The notes under the pieces were generated by a model. It had not been told where the DNA came from and ran no database searches. It worked only from the letters and a program-made list of their open reading frames with translations. DNA of 64,000 nucleotides, from the NCBI GenBank assembly GCA_039969355.1, contig JBDVOA010000028.1, positions 72,018-136,017 on the forward strand, written 5' to 3'. This DNA comes from JL08 sp039969355 (GTDB taxonomy: Bacteria; Pseudomonadota; Alphaproteobacteria; Rhodobacterales; Rhodobacteraceae). Shown here piece after piece: positions 35,072 to 43,379 of the stretch. A program made the translations under genes and the position numbers. How positions within the stretch are numbered: position 1 is the first letter of the stretch; the number at the start of each line of letters is the position of its first letter.

Positions 35072-35116
35072 GGGTGCACCTTCGAAGTCTGCACCCGTTG
35101 GCCCCGCCAAAGCGGG
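35072..35116 (-). other. two stem-loops between ATPase gene and binding-protein gene
   Basis: On the minus strand the first hairpin is CCCGC-TTTG-GCGGG (35103-35116) and the second pairs GGGTGCA with TGCACCC (35072-35096) around a self-complementary CTTCGAAG. They lie between the ATPase stop and the binding-protein ribosome site and could reduce read-through or set an RNA cleavage point. Confidence 0.45.
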
Positions 35117-35127
35117 AATTAGAGGTC

Positions 35128-36177
35128 TCACCCCCCTATTCGCGCGCCCGTTTTTGCCTCGAACAAGTGACAATGTTCATTGGGCACTGAGATCGACACC
35201 ATGTCGTCAATCTCTGCGCGGTAATTCTTGTCGGCTTTGACCGAAACCAACGCCCCGCCGATGCGCACGCTCACCATCGTCGCGTCACCCAGCAATTCCA
35301 TGGTGTAGATCGGCGCGTTGATCTGACCGCCACTTTCGACAACGCTCGCATCCTCAGCGCGGAAACCCAGCGTCACAGGACCGTCGGCCGCATCCAAACC
35401 AGTGATTTCAACATTCTTGGCCGCAAATGTGCCACCGCTCAACTCCCCCTCCATTAGGTTCATGGCCGGATTCCCGATAAAACTAGCGACAAAGGCATTG
35501 GCTGGCCGGTCATAGATGTCGACCGGCGTGCCGACCTGCTGCACGACCCCGGCCTTCATGATCACAACCCGATCCGCAAGTGTCATCGCCTCAATTTGGT
35601 CATGGGTCACGTAAATCGTCGTGACCGCCAACTCGTGTGAGAGGTTCTTGATCTGTGCACGGGTCGACACCCGAAGCTTGGCATCAAGGTTGGACAGCGG
35701 CTCGTCCATCAAAAATACATTTGGCTCGCGCACAACCGCACGGGCAAGCGCAACGCGCTGGCGCTGGCCGCCTGACAGTTCGGCTGGTTTGCGATGCAGA
35801 AACTCATCGAGTTCGACCATGGCACTGGCGCGTTTGACTTTTTCGTCGTGGGTTTTGGGATCGATTCCACGCACCCTGAGGGGGAAGCGAATGTTTTCAT
35901 AAACATTCATGTTTGGGTAGAGCGCATAGCTCTGGAACACCATCGCGACATCGCGGTCTTTGGGCTCCAGATCGTTGACCCGTTTTCCATCCACCAATAT
36001 ATCGCCCTCGGTGGCATCTTCCAGGCCGGCAATCATACGCATCGTCGTAGTCTTGCCACATCCAGACGGACCCAAAAGAACTAGAAACTCTTTGTCTGCT
36101 ATCGTCAGGTCAAATTCATGAACACCCACAAACGAACCCCAACGCTTGGACAAATTTCGAAGTTGAATTTCGGCCAT
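35128..36177 (-). CDS. ABC transporter ATP-binding protein, MsmK/UgpC type
   Basis: 349-residue ATPase with an N-terminal nucleotide-binding domain and a C-terminal TOBE/OB regulatory domain. Walker A is GPSGCGKTT, the signature is LSGGQRQRVALARA, Walker B is VFLMDEPLSNLD, and the switch is TIYVTHDQIEAMTLAD. The C-terminal part (VTLGFRAEDASVVESGG) is the sugar-importer MOI-like domain. The ATG follows GGGGGGAAATT. It is the first gene of the minus-strand cluster, just downstream of the two operators. Confidence 0.94.
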   Translation of the reverse strand: MAEIQLRNLSKRWGSFVGVHEFDLTIADKEFLVLLGPSGCGKTTTMRMIAGLEDATEGDILVDGKRVNDLEPKDRDVAMVFQSYALYPNMNVYENIRFPLRVRGIDPKTHDEKVKRASAMVELDEFLHRKPAELSGGQRQRVALARAVVREPNVFLMDEPLSNLDAKLRVSTRAQIKNLSHELAVTTIYVTHDQIEAMTLADRVVIMKAGVVQQVGTPVDIYDRPANAFVASFIGNPAMNLMEGELSGGTFAAKNVEITGLDAADGPVTLGFRAEDASVVESGGQINAPIYTMELLGDATMVSVRIGGALVSVKADKNYRAEIDDMVSISVPNEHCHLFEAKTGARIGG

Positions 36178-36208
36178 AATTTCCCCCCGGAGGAACGCAA
36201 TTAAAATT

Positions 36209-36226
36209 TTTGCATTCGTTTGCAAA
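36209..36226. promoter_or_regulatory. LacI-type operator O1
   Basis: TTTGCATTCGTTTGCAAA has TTTGCA and TGCAAA arms around a 6-base centre with CG in the middle, the usual shape of LacI-family operators. Read on the other strand it matches O2 at 17 of 18 positions. It lies 32 bases upstream of the ATPase start. The cognate protein is probably the LacI regulator encoded at 26737-27756. Confidence 0.7.
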
Positions 36227-36263
36227 GATCATAGACATTTGAAGTTTTGTTTGGCAACCTATT

Positions 36264-36281
36264 TTTGCAATCGAATGCAAA
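36264..36281. promoter_or_regulatory. LacI-type operator O2
   Basis: TTTGCAATCGAATGCAAA has the same arms and CG centre as O1. The centres of O1 and O2 are 55 bases apart, about five helical turns, which would allow joint binding or looping. It lies 30 bases upstream of the divergent SnoaL gene, so both arms could be repressed together. Confidence 0.7.
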
Positions 36282-36310
36282 ACTGGCATTTGGAAACAGA
36301 AAGCAATCAA

Positions 36311-37348
36311 ATGGAACCTGATTTTTCCGCAGAAAAGCAACTCGTTAGGGACTATTATGCACAGTTAGACAACTCTGTTGATGCAGATCATCTGGCGGTG
36401 ATCGAAGCATTCACGTCCCCAGACTATCTCTGGCGCGGCTTCCATCCGTTCAATGAATTCAATTCGGCACGCGACGTCGCCGAATCGTTTTGGCGCCCAC
36501 TTCGCAGGGCGCTGTCCGCGATGCAGCGCCGCATGGACGTCTTTTTCGCTGGTCAGAATGCGATCGCAGAACAAGGTGGCGTTTGGGTAGTGTCCATGGG
36601 CCATCTGATGGGCCTTTTTGACCACCCTTGGCTGGGCATTCCGCCGACCGGGAAAATCGTAATGCTGCGCTATTGCGAATTCCACAGAATTGACAATGGA
36701 AAGATATCCCAAACGGCGATGTTCTTCGATATCCCTCACCTGATAGCGCAGGCCGGATTGAATCCTTTTCCCCAGCAAACAGCGGCACATTTGGTGCAAC
36801 CTGGCCCGATGACGCATGCGGGTGTGATGTTCGACCCGCAGGTTTCTGGCAGTGGCAAAAAGACACTGGCCTTGATCGAAGAAATGATCCGCTGCATGGG
36901 CCAGTGGGACAGCGCCCTAAGCCTCCAGGATGAGTTACGCCAGACATGGGCCGAAGACATGATCTGGTGGGGGCCGGAAGGTATCGGAGCAACTTATACA
37001 ATTGAACGCTATGCCAAACAGCATTCAGGCCCCTTTCGCGCGACTCTCAAAAACCGCAGCAAGACCCGGCACATCGCCCGCCTGGCCGAAGGTAATTTCG
37101 GAGGCTTTTTCGGCTGGCCAAACTTCACAGCCACACCGTCAGGCGGTTTCATGGGTATGCCTGCAACCAACACACCCGGCGAATTCCGGGTGATCGACAT
37201 CTACCGGCGCGAGACAGATAAACTCGCAGAAAACTGGATCTTCATTGATTTGCTGCACTTCTGGAAAATGCAGGGCGTCGATATTCTGGCGCGCACGACC
37301 GGAATTAGTGCGAGCCGCGAAACCGGTGCGGAAGGAAAGCTAGTATGA
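36311..37348 (+). CDS. tandem SnoaL/NTF2-like domain protein (copy 5, divergent)
   Basis: 345-residue protein with two NTF2-like domains. The first has FDHPWLGIPPTGKIVMLRYCEFHRIDNGKI and the second GFMGMPATNTPGEFRVIDIYRRETDKLAENWIFIDLLHFWKMQG. I chose the ATG at 36311 because the earlier in-frame ATG at 36275 lies inside operator O2. The stop overlaps a downstream ATG by 4 bases. It is transcribed away from the importer but from the same operator region, so it should be part of the same regulon. Confidence 0.82.
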   Translation: MEPDFSAEKQLVRDYYAQLDNSVDADHLAVIEAFTSPDYLWRGFHPFNEFNSARDVAESFWRPLRRALSAMQRRMDVFFAGQNAIAEQGGVWVVSMGHLMGLFDHPWLGIPPTGKIVMLRYCEFHRIDNGKISQTAMFFDIPHLIAQAGLNPFPQQTAAHLVQPGPMTHAGVMFDPQVSGSGKKTLALIEEMIRCMGQWDSALSLQDELRQTWAEDMIWWGPEGIGATYTIERYAKQHSGPFRATLKNRSKTRHIARLAEGNFGGFFGWPNFTATPSGGFMGMPATNTPGEFRVIDIYRRETDKLAENWIFIDLLHFWKMQGVDILARTTGISASRETGAEGKLV

Positions 37349-37533
37349 TTGACGCCCATCACCATCTTTGGGACCTTTCTAACATTCCAGTAGAAAAGCT
37401 GTACTCGGACTATGCCACGCTGGTTCGAGCCTATCGAGAGATCGTGCCTCAAGGCATGCAATACGCTGTATTCGGCTACACGGCTGCAATTTTCTATTCT
37501 CTACTGCTGGGCGAAACCACCCAGCGACGCTGA
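37345..37533 (+). pseudogene. truncated amidohydrolase (COG3618-like) N-terminus
   Basis: The frame starts with MIDAHHHLWDLSNI, the metal-binding beginning of TIM-barrel amidohydrolases of the predicted lactonase group. It is coupled to the SnoaL gene by an ATGA overlap. After about 14 residues family likeness stops, and the frame ends after 62 residues (YAVFGYTAAIFYSLLLGETTQRR). A full enzyme has about 270-300 residues. This is either a deletion or a rearrangement point at about base 37390. Confidence 0.6.
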
Positions 37534-37751
37534 CCACCGGAAGCAATGGTTTTTGTCGGTCTCAGCCAATGCTGGCTTTGTGCCTCAGTTCCTTAATTAA
37601 AACGTCAATCCGACTTCTTCTCAAGTTGGAGTATGAGGCTCGACACCCTTGGCTTGCCGTCGAAAGGTTGACTTCGAAACTCCGCTCATCCACTTATATC
37701 GAGCAGTGTGGCGCGAAGCGCTCTTTCTGGCTATGACGACGGAATCGATCA
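37534..37751. other. non-coding stretch after the amidohydrolase remnant
   Basis: About 220 bases with no convincing gene. Other frames over the stretch (for example one with HRKQWFLSVSANAGFVPQFLN) have no recognisable family. It may hold debris from the event that truncated the amidohydrolase, and the promoter of the glycosyltransferase gene. No inverted-repeat ends of an insertion sequence were seen. Confidence 0.35.
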
Positions 37752-39353
37752 GTGAAACTCATCATTTCCACCATGAAGAATGAAGCGCCGTTTCTGTTGG
37801 AATGGATTGCTTATCATCAGGCGATAGGTTTCGATAATTTTCTGATCTTCACAAACGACTGTAGTGATGGAACGGACTTCCTACTGGAGCGATTGACAGA
37901 ACTTGGAGTTCTGACACATCGGCGTAACAAGGTATTACGACGTGGCCCTCACAAGTCAGCACTAAAGTATGCTTTTGAAGATCCGATTTTTGCTCAGGCC
38001 GATTGGGTATATGTGACCGATGTCGACGAGTTCCTGAACGTTCAGGTTGGAGATGGTGGTGTCGATGACCTGATCAATGCGTTCCCTGGTGCGGATGCCA
38101 TCCCGGTCACCTGGAGAATGTTCTCAAGCAATGGATCAGTGGATTTCCCGTTCGGAGAATCCATGGAGACCTTTACAGACGCCGAGCCACTTGAACCCAC
38201 CACGAGCAAAGATCTTCGTTTCGTAAAGACCATGTTTCGCAAAGACACGAGGCTCAAAAAGCTTGGGTTACACGCGCCGGACTACCAGGAACAATACCGC
38301 GAGAAAATCAAATGGGGATCAAAATACATTGAAGCAAATGAAGCTGGTGAGCCCCGACGACCAGCCCACGACTATGGCTATGACGTTGCGCAGGTAAACC
38401 ACTACGCGGTCCGCTCAGTTGATTCTTATCTACTCAAGCGTGATCGGGGACGGGCGAACCACGTTTCTCAGGTAATCGATGACACTTATTGGGTTCGATG
38501 GAACCGGGGTGGTACTCTGGACCGGTCGATTCAGCGCCATCTTGATGCGATGCGTCAGCGACTGAAGGTATTGCGTGACGATCCTGAAGTGGCATTTTTG
38601 GAAAAGGCCGGTATTGCCATCAATAAAATTCGACTGTCCGAATTGAAGTCGGACCCGGACTACATTGCGATGCGGGAAAAGCTGACAGCCGTACCCAAGC
38701 CGAAACCAGAGGAGCCTGAGAGCATAGAACAAGCGTTGACGGAGAATCTGGAACGGCCGGTGCAAACCGCCAACGCCCAGATGCGTTCGAAGTCGCCTCG
38801 CCGTCACGAAAATCGTCAGAACTTGTTGCGCCAAATGCCAAAAAACGGCAGATGCGCCGAAATCGGAGTTTGGCAGGGAAGTTTCTCGCTTGAGATTCTG
38901 GACATTACAGAACCTCAAGAACTCGTCTTAATTGATCCATGGGGATTGATCGCGGATGGTCCCCAAAAGGATTGGACTCACGGCAAGCACGAGCATCGCG
39001 ATCAGATGGACGATATGTATCAATCTATCGTTGCCGAGTTTTCTGGTCATGGAAACGTGACCATTCGAAAAGGATTCTCTGCAGACGTTTTGACCGAATA
39101 CGCTGATGATTATTTCGACTGGGTATATATTGACGGCAACCATCTATATGATTTTGTTAAAGAAGACATCGAGATATGCTTTCGCAAGGTGCGCAGCGGA
39201 GGTATCATTGCTGGTGATGATTTTCTCTGGAAACGCGAAGGTCGAAGGCATGTGAAAGAGGCAGTACACGATGCAATGCAGTTTTTGGGTATCTCGCCAG
39301 ATACCCATTTGTCTCGGATGGGGCAGCAGTTTATGATAAAAGTCGAGCGCTAG
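37752..39353 (+). CDS. glycosyltransferase-methyltransferase fusion protein
   Basis: 533-residue protein with two domains. Residues 1-230 are a GT2/GT92-like glycosyltransferase: MKNEAPFLLEWIAYHQAIGF, a SDGT motif and the metal site TDVDEF (DxD). Residues about 370-533 are a class I SAM methyltransferase of the Methyltransf_24 type: GRCAEIGVWQGSFSLEIL, YIDGNHLYDFVKEDIE and GGIIAGDDFLW. A charged Pro/Glu-rich linker (PKPKPEEPES) joins them. Together they could transfer and methylate a sugar of a surface polysaccharide. GTG at 37752 is part of the sequence context; a weak ribosome site precedes it. Confidence 0.82.
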   Translation: MKLIISTMKNEAPFLLEWIAYHQAIGFDNFLIFTNDCSDGTDFLLERLTELGVLTHRRNKVLRRGPHKSALKYAFEDPIFAQADWVYVTDVDEFLNVQVGDGGVDDLINAFPGADAIPVTWRMFSSNGSVDFPFGESMETFTDAEPLEPTTSKDLRFVKTMFRKDTRLKKLGLHAPDYQEQYREKIKWGSKYIEANEAGEPRRPAHDYGYDVAQVNHYAVRSVDSYLLKRDRGRANHVSQVIDDTYWVRWNRGGTLDRSIQRHLDAMRQRLKVLRDDPEVAFLEKAGIAINKIRLSELKSDPDYIAMREKLTAVPKPKPEEPESIEQALTENLERPVQTANAQMRSKSPRRHENRQNLLRQMPKNGRCAEIGVWQGSFSLEILDITEPQELVLIDPWGLIADGPQKDWTHGKHEHRDQMDDMYQSIVAEFSGHGNVTIRKGFSADVLTEYADDYFDWVYIDGNHLYDFVKEDIEICFRKVRSGGIIAGDDFLWKREGRRHVKEAVHDAMQFLGISPDTHLSRMGQQFMIKVER

Positions 39354-39448
39354 GCTTTAAACTACTCGGCCCGCTCTGACATCGGCACTACTGAAGGTCA
39401 GCCAAAAAACCCAACCGTCCACTCCAAGTAAGGGAAATACTTTTACTC

Positions 39449-40498
39449 ATGCCCTCTTTGGTTTCATCGACGGGGTCCCGCCGAAACCCGTACCAAAACA
39501 TGTTATATTGCGCTTTTGATGGTTATGATCAGAAGGCCTACCCTTTGACTTCGTTCGTTCGAGGTGACGATTTCCAGTTCGATGCAGACGACATTTATTG
39601 GATCCACTGGGAAGATCGCCAGTTTGGTCAGCCCCAAGAAAATCAAGAACTTGCAGATGAGCTAAAACTAGTCGAGCAGGGTTTGTTGGCACTCAAGCGA
39701 AAGGGTGTACGACTTGTCTGGACGGTCCACAATTTCTTGCCTCACAACTCCGCTCGCGACATGGCCGCGATTGATGCAGGTCGCAAAATGCTCGTTCCAA
39801 TGATGGATGTTGTTCATGTGCACACGCCACATGCGAAACAGGTAATGTCCGAAGCATATAAAATTTCTGAAGACCAGCTTTGTGTCGTCTCTCATCCCAG
39901 TTATCTTGGCCAACTCGAAGCACAGGACATAACCCTTGCACGTCGGGATGTTCTGCCAAAACAAGACCGGCGCGCTTTCATACACATTGGAAAGGTACAA
40001 GAGAATCGAGGCGGCCAGTTTCTTTGGGCCGGGCTAAAGACACTTGCAAAACACACGGACGCCTGGAAGATCGACATTGCGGGCAAAGTTTCACGCAGCG
40101 AACGTCGCGGATTGCGGTGGATCCGGAAGATGGGCAACGTCAACATGCCTGACCGTTTCCTGCCGGATGACGAGTTTAGGGATATGGTTGCCGCGGCCCA
40201 TGTTTGCGTCGCTCCTTTTGAACGTGTTTTTAGTTCGGGCTCGATAATGATGGCTCTTACTTTTGGATTGCCGGTTGTTGCTCCCGATCTGCCCGCGATC
40301 CGTGACCATCTGCCCAAGCCCCTGCATCGTTTCCTCTATAGCCCGGGCAACAAGAGAGCCTTCATGTTGGCTATGCGTGGATTTGTTCTGATGGAGGATG
40401 CCGAGTTGCTGGAATTGAGGCGGATTGCCATGGACCATGCGCTTTCGATACAACCCCTGCACCAAAGCAAAGCGTTGCATGACCGGATCGTCGAATGA
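39449..40498 (+). CDS. glycosyltransferase, GT4-like
   Basis: 349-residue cytosolic GT-B glycosyltransferase. It has VWTVHNFLPHNS in the N-terminal domain, and FIHIGKVQENRGGQFLW plus FERVFSSGSIMMALTFGLPVVAPDLPAI in the C-terminal donor-binding domain, which contains the conserved Ser/Gly-Ser and Pro-Val-Val elements. Between the fusion gene and the FkbM-type gene it extends a small glycan-modifying set. Donor and acceptor sugars are not predictable. Confidence 0.82.
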   Translation: MPSLVSSTGSRRNPYQNMLYCAFDGYDQKAYPLTSFVRGDDFQFDADDIYWIHWEDRQFGQPQENQELADELKLVEQGLLALKRKGVRLVWTVHNFLPHNSARDMAAIDAGRKMLVPMMDVVHVHTPHAKQVMSEAYKISEDQLCVVSHPSYLGQLEAQDITLARRDVLPKQDRRAFIHIGKVQENRGGQFLWAGLKTLAKHTDAWKIDIAGKVSRSERRGLRWIRKMGNVNMPDRFLPDDEFRDMVAAAHVCVAPFERVFSSGSIMMALTFGLPVVAPDLPAIRDHLPKPLHRFLYSPGNKRAFMLAMRGFVLMEDAELLELRRIAMDHALSIQPLHQSKALHDRIVE

Positions 40499-40598
40499 CT
40501 GTCGTCCTTGCATTGTCGATCGGAGGTTGGGATTCTTGGTTTTTTGGGGCGCTGCCTGACTACCTATTTTACATCAAGCATGAGATGGAGAGTTGAAA

Positions 40599-41486
40599 AT
40601 GAGTGAATTGCCCGGATCCTCTAAAGAGGACTCAACGTCTCCCTTATTAATTCTGAAAGAAATCCTGCCCTTGGATCGCCCCATCCATATCGTTGACATT
40701 GGGGCGGCGAAATCAAACGCGGAAAGACCTTACCAAAAATTGTTGGAAGCGGGTCTCTGTCGGGTGACGGGATTTGACCCGCAGGAAGGTACGCTAGACC
40801 AACTAATCGACCAAAGTGAACAATCGGAAACGTATCTACCGTACGCTATCGGAGACGGTAGACCAAAAGAATTGCACCTTTATCGCGGTACCGGTCTGAC
40901 GTCTTTCTTGCAGATACGAAAGGCGACCCTTTCCTATCTTCGCGGATTGAGGCGAGCGGCGACACCAACAGGTGTCATTGAATTTGAAACCACGCGACTT
41001 GATGAACTGACAGAGCTGGCGGATGCCGATTTTATCAAGATAGATATTCAGGGCGCGGAAATTCTTGCGCTTGAGCATGCCAAGAGGCATCTGGCGAACG
41101 CCGTCGGTGTCCAGACCGAGGTCTCGTTTTACCCAATATACGAGGACCAACCGAGCTTTGGGGAAATTGACGTTTTTCTCCGAGAGAACGAATTCATGTT
41201 CCACAGTTTTCTGCATTTCATAAAACGGCTGGTGCTTTCAACCTGGCGTGGCGCAGTTCCGCCAACTTCTGCGACACAGATGTTGGATGGCGATGCGTTG
41301 TATCTTCGGGATTTTTCGCAACCTGAGGCGTTGAGTTCAGACCAAATCAAGCGAACCGCGCTGATCGCACAGGGCTGTTACGAAGCCCCAGATCTGGCGT
41401 TGCGATGTTTAGATATCTTGGAGCAACGAAAAATCATCGCTCGTGGTGACGCCCAACGGTATGCCAGCGCTTTAGAGTCGGGCTAG
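40599..41486 (+). CDS. FkbM family methyltransferase
   Basis: 295-residue SAM-dependent methyltransferase. The N-terminal IHIVDIGAAKSNAE is the SAM-binding loop, and TTRLDELTELADADFIKIDIQGAEILAL is the FkbM family signature. The C-terminal 60 residues are an extra helical part. I chose ATG 40599 with GGAG nine bases upstream rather than the TTG two codons before. Such enzymes commonly methylate sugars of surface glycans, in line with the two glycosyltransferase genes upstream. Confidence 0.85.
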   Translation: MSELPGSSKEDSTSPLLILKEILPLDRPIHIVDIGAAKSNAERPYQKLLEAGLCRVTGFDPQEGTLDQLIDQSEQSETYLPYAIGDGRPKELHLYRGTGLTSFLQIRKATLSYLRGLRRAATPTGVIEFETTRLDELTELADADFIKIDIQGAEILALEHAKRHLANAVGVQTEVSFYPIYEDQPSFGEIDVFLRENEFMFHSFLHFIKRLVLSTWRGAVPPTSATQMLDGDALYLRDFSQPEALSSDQIKRTALIAQGCYEAPDLALRCLDILEQRKIIARGDAQRYASALESG

Positions 41487-41670
41487 ACAAATTTCAGCAG
41501 GCTGGCCTTACAAAAAAATGTTGGCAACAATCCTTCCCCTCAGGTAAGCGTTCCCAGCTCCATTGATTCAAGGCGATTGAGCCATTCTTCCTAGCAACGG
41601 GTGCCCGCTCTTGTTCTGCTCGTGCATTCCTCAACGTGGATCGACTAGTGAAGGCTGGGTAAGGCAGGTG

Positions 41671-42423
41671 TCAGGTCCCGGTGGCCCGCTTATTTGCGCT
41701 GAAAGCGTTAAAAGCACTTGCAAGAGCTTCTGCCGCGACTCTCAGCAAAATTCCCCCCTTTTCGGGCGTCGCCAATGCTGAATGTGAACCGACCCGGCCA
41801 TCGGGGAACCTCGCGCGGTGTTCGTCAGGGGGCCCGTGTTTGTCTCCACTGTGAGCCGCGATGTAGGCGGCCGAAAGCTTCTCGGGTGGTTCTGCAGCAA
41901 CGCCCATTGGTTTTTGCCCGTGGAAAACCTGAGTTATAGCAATTTCGGAGGGGGTTGCATGCATCCCTTCCCAATCCCCAAACATTTCGGCACGAAGTTC
42001 TGCAACGTGCACCGGGTCCCACCAGTTTTGGACATGTATCGCACCGGCGGGCAGATCAGAAGCAACCGCATAGGCTGGTTCGAGATTGGCACCATGGCCG
42101 TTGACAATAAAAACACCCCGAAAACCTTGTTCCAGAAGCCCAGCGCAAATTTGCGACAGAGTTTCTTGGAAAAGCTCCGTGGTGATCGAAACCGTCCCTG
42201 GAAATCGCGCGTTGAAAGGGGCTGGCGTGTAAGCAAGCGGTGGGGCGACGATGCCGTTGCAGAGTATCGCGGCGGACAGAGCAATCTGGTTGGCGCAAAT
42301 GGCATCTGTGCCTACAAGCCCCATCGGTCCATGCTGTTCGGTGGAACCGGTTGGCAACATTACACAGCAACCCTGCTTAAGCCGAAGGTCCACTTCGGGC
42401 CAAGTCATCAAATTTAGTTGCAT
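41671..42423 (-). CDS. creatininase family amidohydrolase
   Basis: 250-residue enzyme. The metal-site motifs are PTGSTEQHGPMGLVGTDA (Glu, His, Asp), IVNGHGAN and DWEGMHATPSEIA (Glu, His), matching the creatininase/formamide hydrolase fold. Members cleave cyclic or linear amides. It follows the solute-binding gene by 60 bases on the same strand with a stem-loop between them, so the imported compound is likely an amide that this enzyme opens. Creatinine itself is only one possibility. Confidence 0.87.
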   Translation of the reverse strand: MQLNLMTWPEVDLRLKQGCCVMLPTGSTEQHGPMGLVGTDAICANQIALSAAILCNGIVAPPLAYTPAPFNARFPGTVSITTELFQETLSQICAGLLEQGFRGVFIVNGHGANLEPAYAVASDLPAGAIHVQNWWDPVHVAELRAEMFGDWEGMHATPSEIAITQVFHGQKPMGVAAEPPEKLSAAYIAAHSGDKHGPPDEHRARFPDGRVGSHSALATPEKGGILLRVAAEALASAFNAFSANKRATGT

Positions 42424-42438
42424 GGCGGCTCCAAACGG

Positions 42439-42474
42439 AACAGGCGGCGGATCTTAAGTACTTCGCCTCCTGTT
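42439..42474 (-). other. stem-loop between binding-protein and creatininase genes
   Basis: AACAGG and GGCG pair with CGCC and CCTGTT (10 bp with one mismatch) around a 14-base loop. It lies 10 bases downstream of the binding-protein stop codon. Confidence 0.45.
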
Positions 42475-42483
42475 GGTTTTCGG

Positions 42484-43254
42484 TTAAAGGCCCCACTTAG
42501 CCTTGTTGCCTTCAAAGAAGCCCTTGGCTTTCTTCAATTTCACCCAATTGTTGACGTAGTTGATCCAGACCTGATCATTCTGCGGCAACAACATAGCAAT
42601 TGGCGAGGGTGAACGCGGACCTGTGTCAGGCACACGCACCACATCGAACTTTTCTTCCAACGTCGATCCCTCGATGTTGGACGTAATGAAAACGTCAGCA
42701 CGACCAGCCAGTACCTCTTGATATCCACGTGCAGGCGCTTCGACCACTTTGATATCGGCATCCGGGAACCATTCCCGCACGAGCTTTTCAAAAGTTGTGC
42801 CTAAAGTGGTTGCGACCTTCACATCAGCCTTGTTGATCGACTCGTAGCCAGAGAAGTTGCCCGCCTTTTCCTTGGTGGTGAAGGGGAAAATCTCAACCGC
42901 AATGTAGCTTTCCGAGAACCCCGCGGCCTTCATGCGGGGTGGAGAGATCGAGGCCGAACCGGTGATGTGGTACTGCCCCGCGACAACACCATTAACAAGA
43001 GTTTTCCAATCGGTTGGAACAAACTCTACTTCGACTCCAAGGTCGGTGGCGAGCTCATTCATGATATCGATGTCGAAACCCTTATAGGAATTCGTTGCCG
43101 GGTCGCGCACCGTCATCGGGTTCCAGTCCCCGGTAGTCCCAACCTTCAGAACGCCATCACTCAATATTTCATTGAGTGCAGACTGCGCACTTGCAGTGCC
43201 TGCCAGCGTCAGGCCAATCACAGCGACAGCCGCTGCCTTGAATAATGTTCTCAC
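42484..43254 (-). CDS. amino-acid-type ABC transporter substrate-binding protein
   Basis: 256-residue periplasmic protein of the SBP_bac_3 family with a signal peptide (AAAVAVIGLTLAGTASAQ). Conserved strings are GVLKVGTTGDWNPMTVRDPAT, YKGFDIDIMNELATDLGVEVEFVPTDW and VATTLGTTFEKLVREWFPDADI. The Trp in GDWNPM instead of the common Tyr/Phe and the absence of the usual Arg-Asp amino-acid site suggest a ligand other than a simple amino acid, possibly cyclic. It is divergent from the ATPase gene of the same system. Confidence 0.9.
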   Translation of the reverse strand: MRTLFKAAAVAVIGLTLAGTASAQSALNEILSDGVLKVGTTGDWNPMTVRDPATNSYKGFDIDIMNELATDLGVEVEFVPTDWKTLVNGVVAGQYHITGSASISPPRMKAAGFSESYIAVEIFPFTTKEKAGNFSGYESINKADVKVATTLGTTFEKLVREWFPDADIKVVEAPARGYQEVLAGRADVFITSNIEGSTLEEKFDVVRVPDTGPRSPSPIAMLLPQNDQVWINYVNNWVKLKKAKGFFEGNKAKWGL

Positions 43255-43379
43255 GTTAAAACTCCCGTTGGTGTGATGCAGTTCTTGTTTTTAGACAGGC
43301 CATATTTGCTTGATACGGCACAGAAATCAAATAGGCTCGCATCTTGTGCGCATCGGAGCGTTTGAAATTGGGGAATGGA

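Noticed and set aside
37534..37751. Insertion-sequence remnant after the truncated amidohydrolase
   Set aside because: No terminal inverted repeats, target duplication or transposase-like residues could be recognised.
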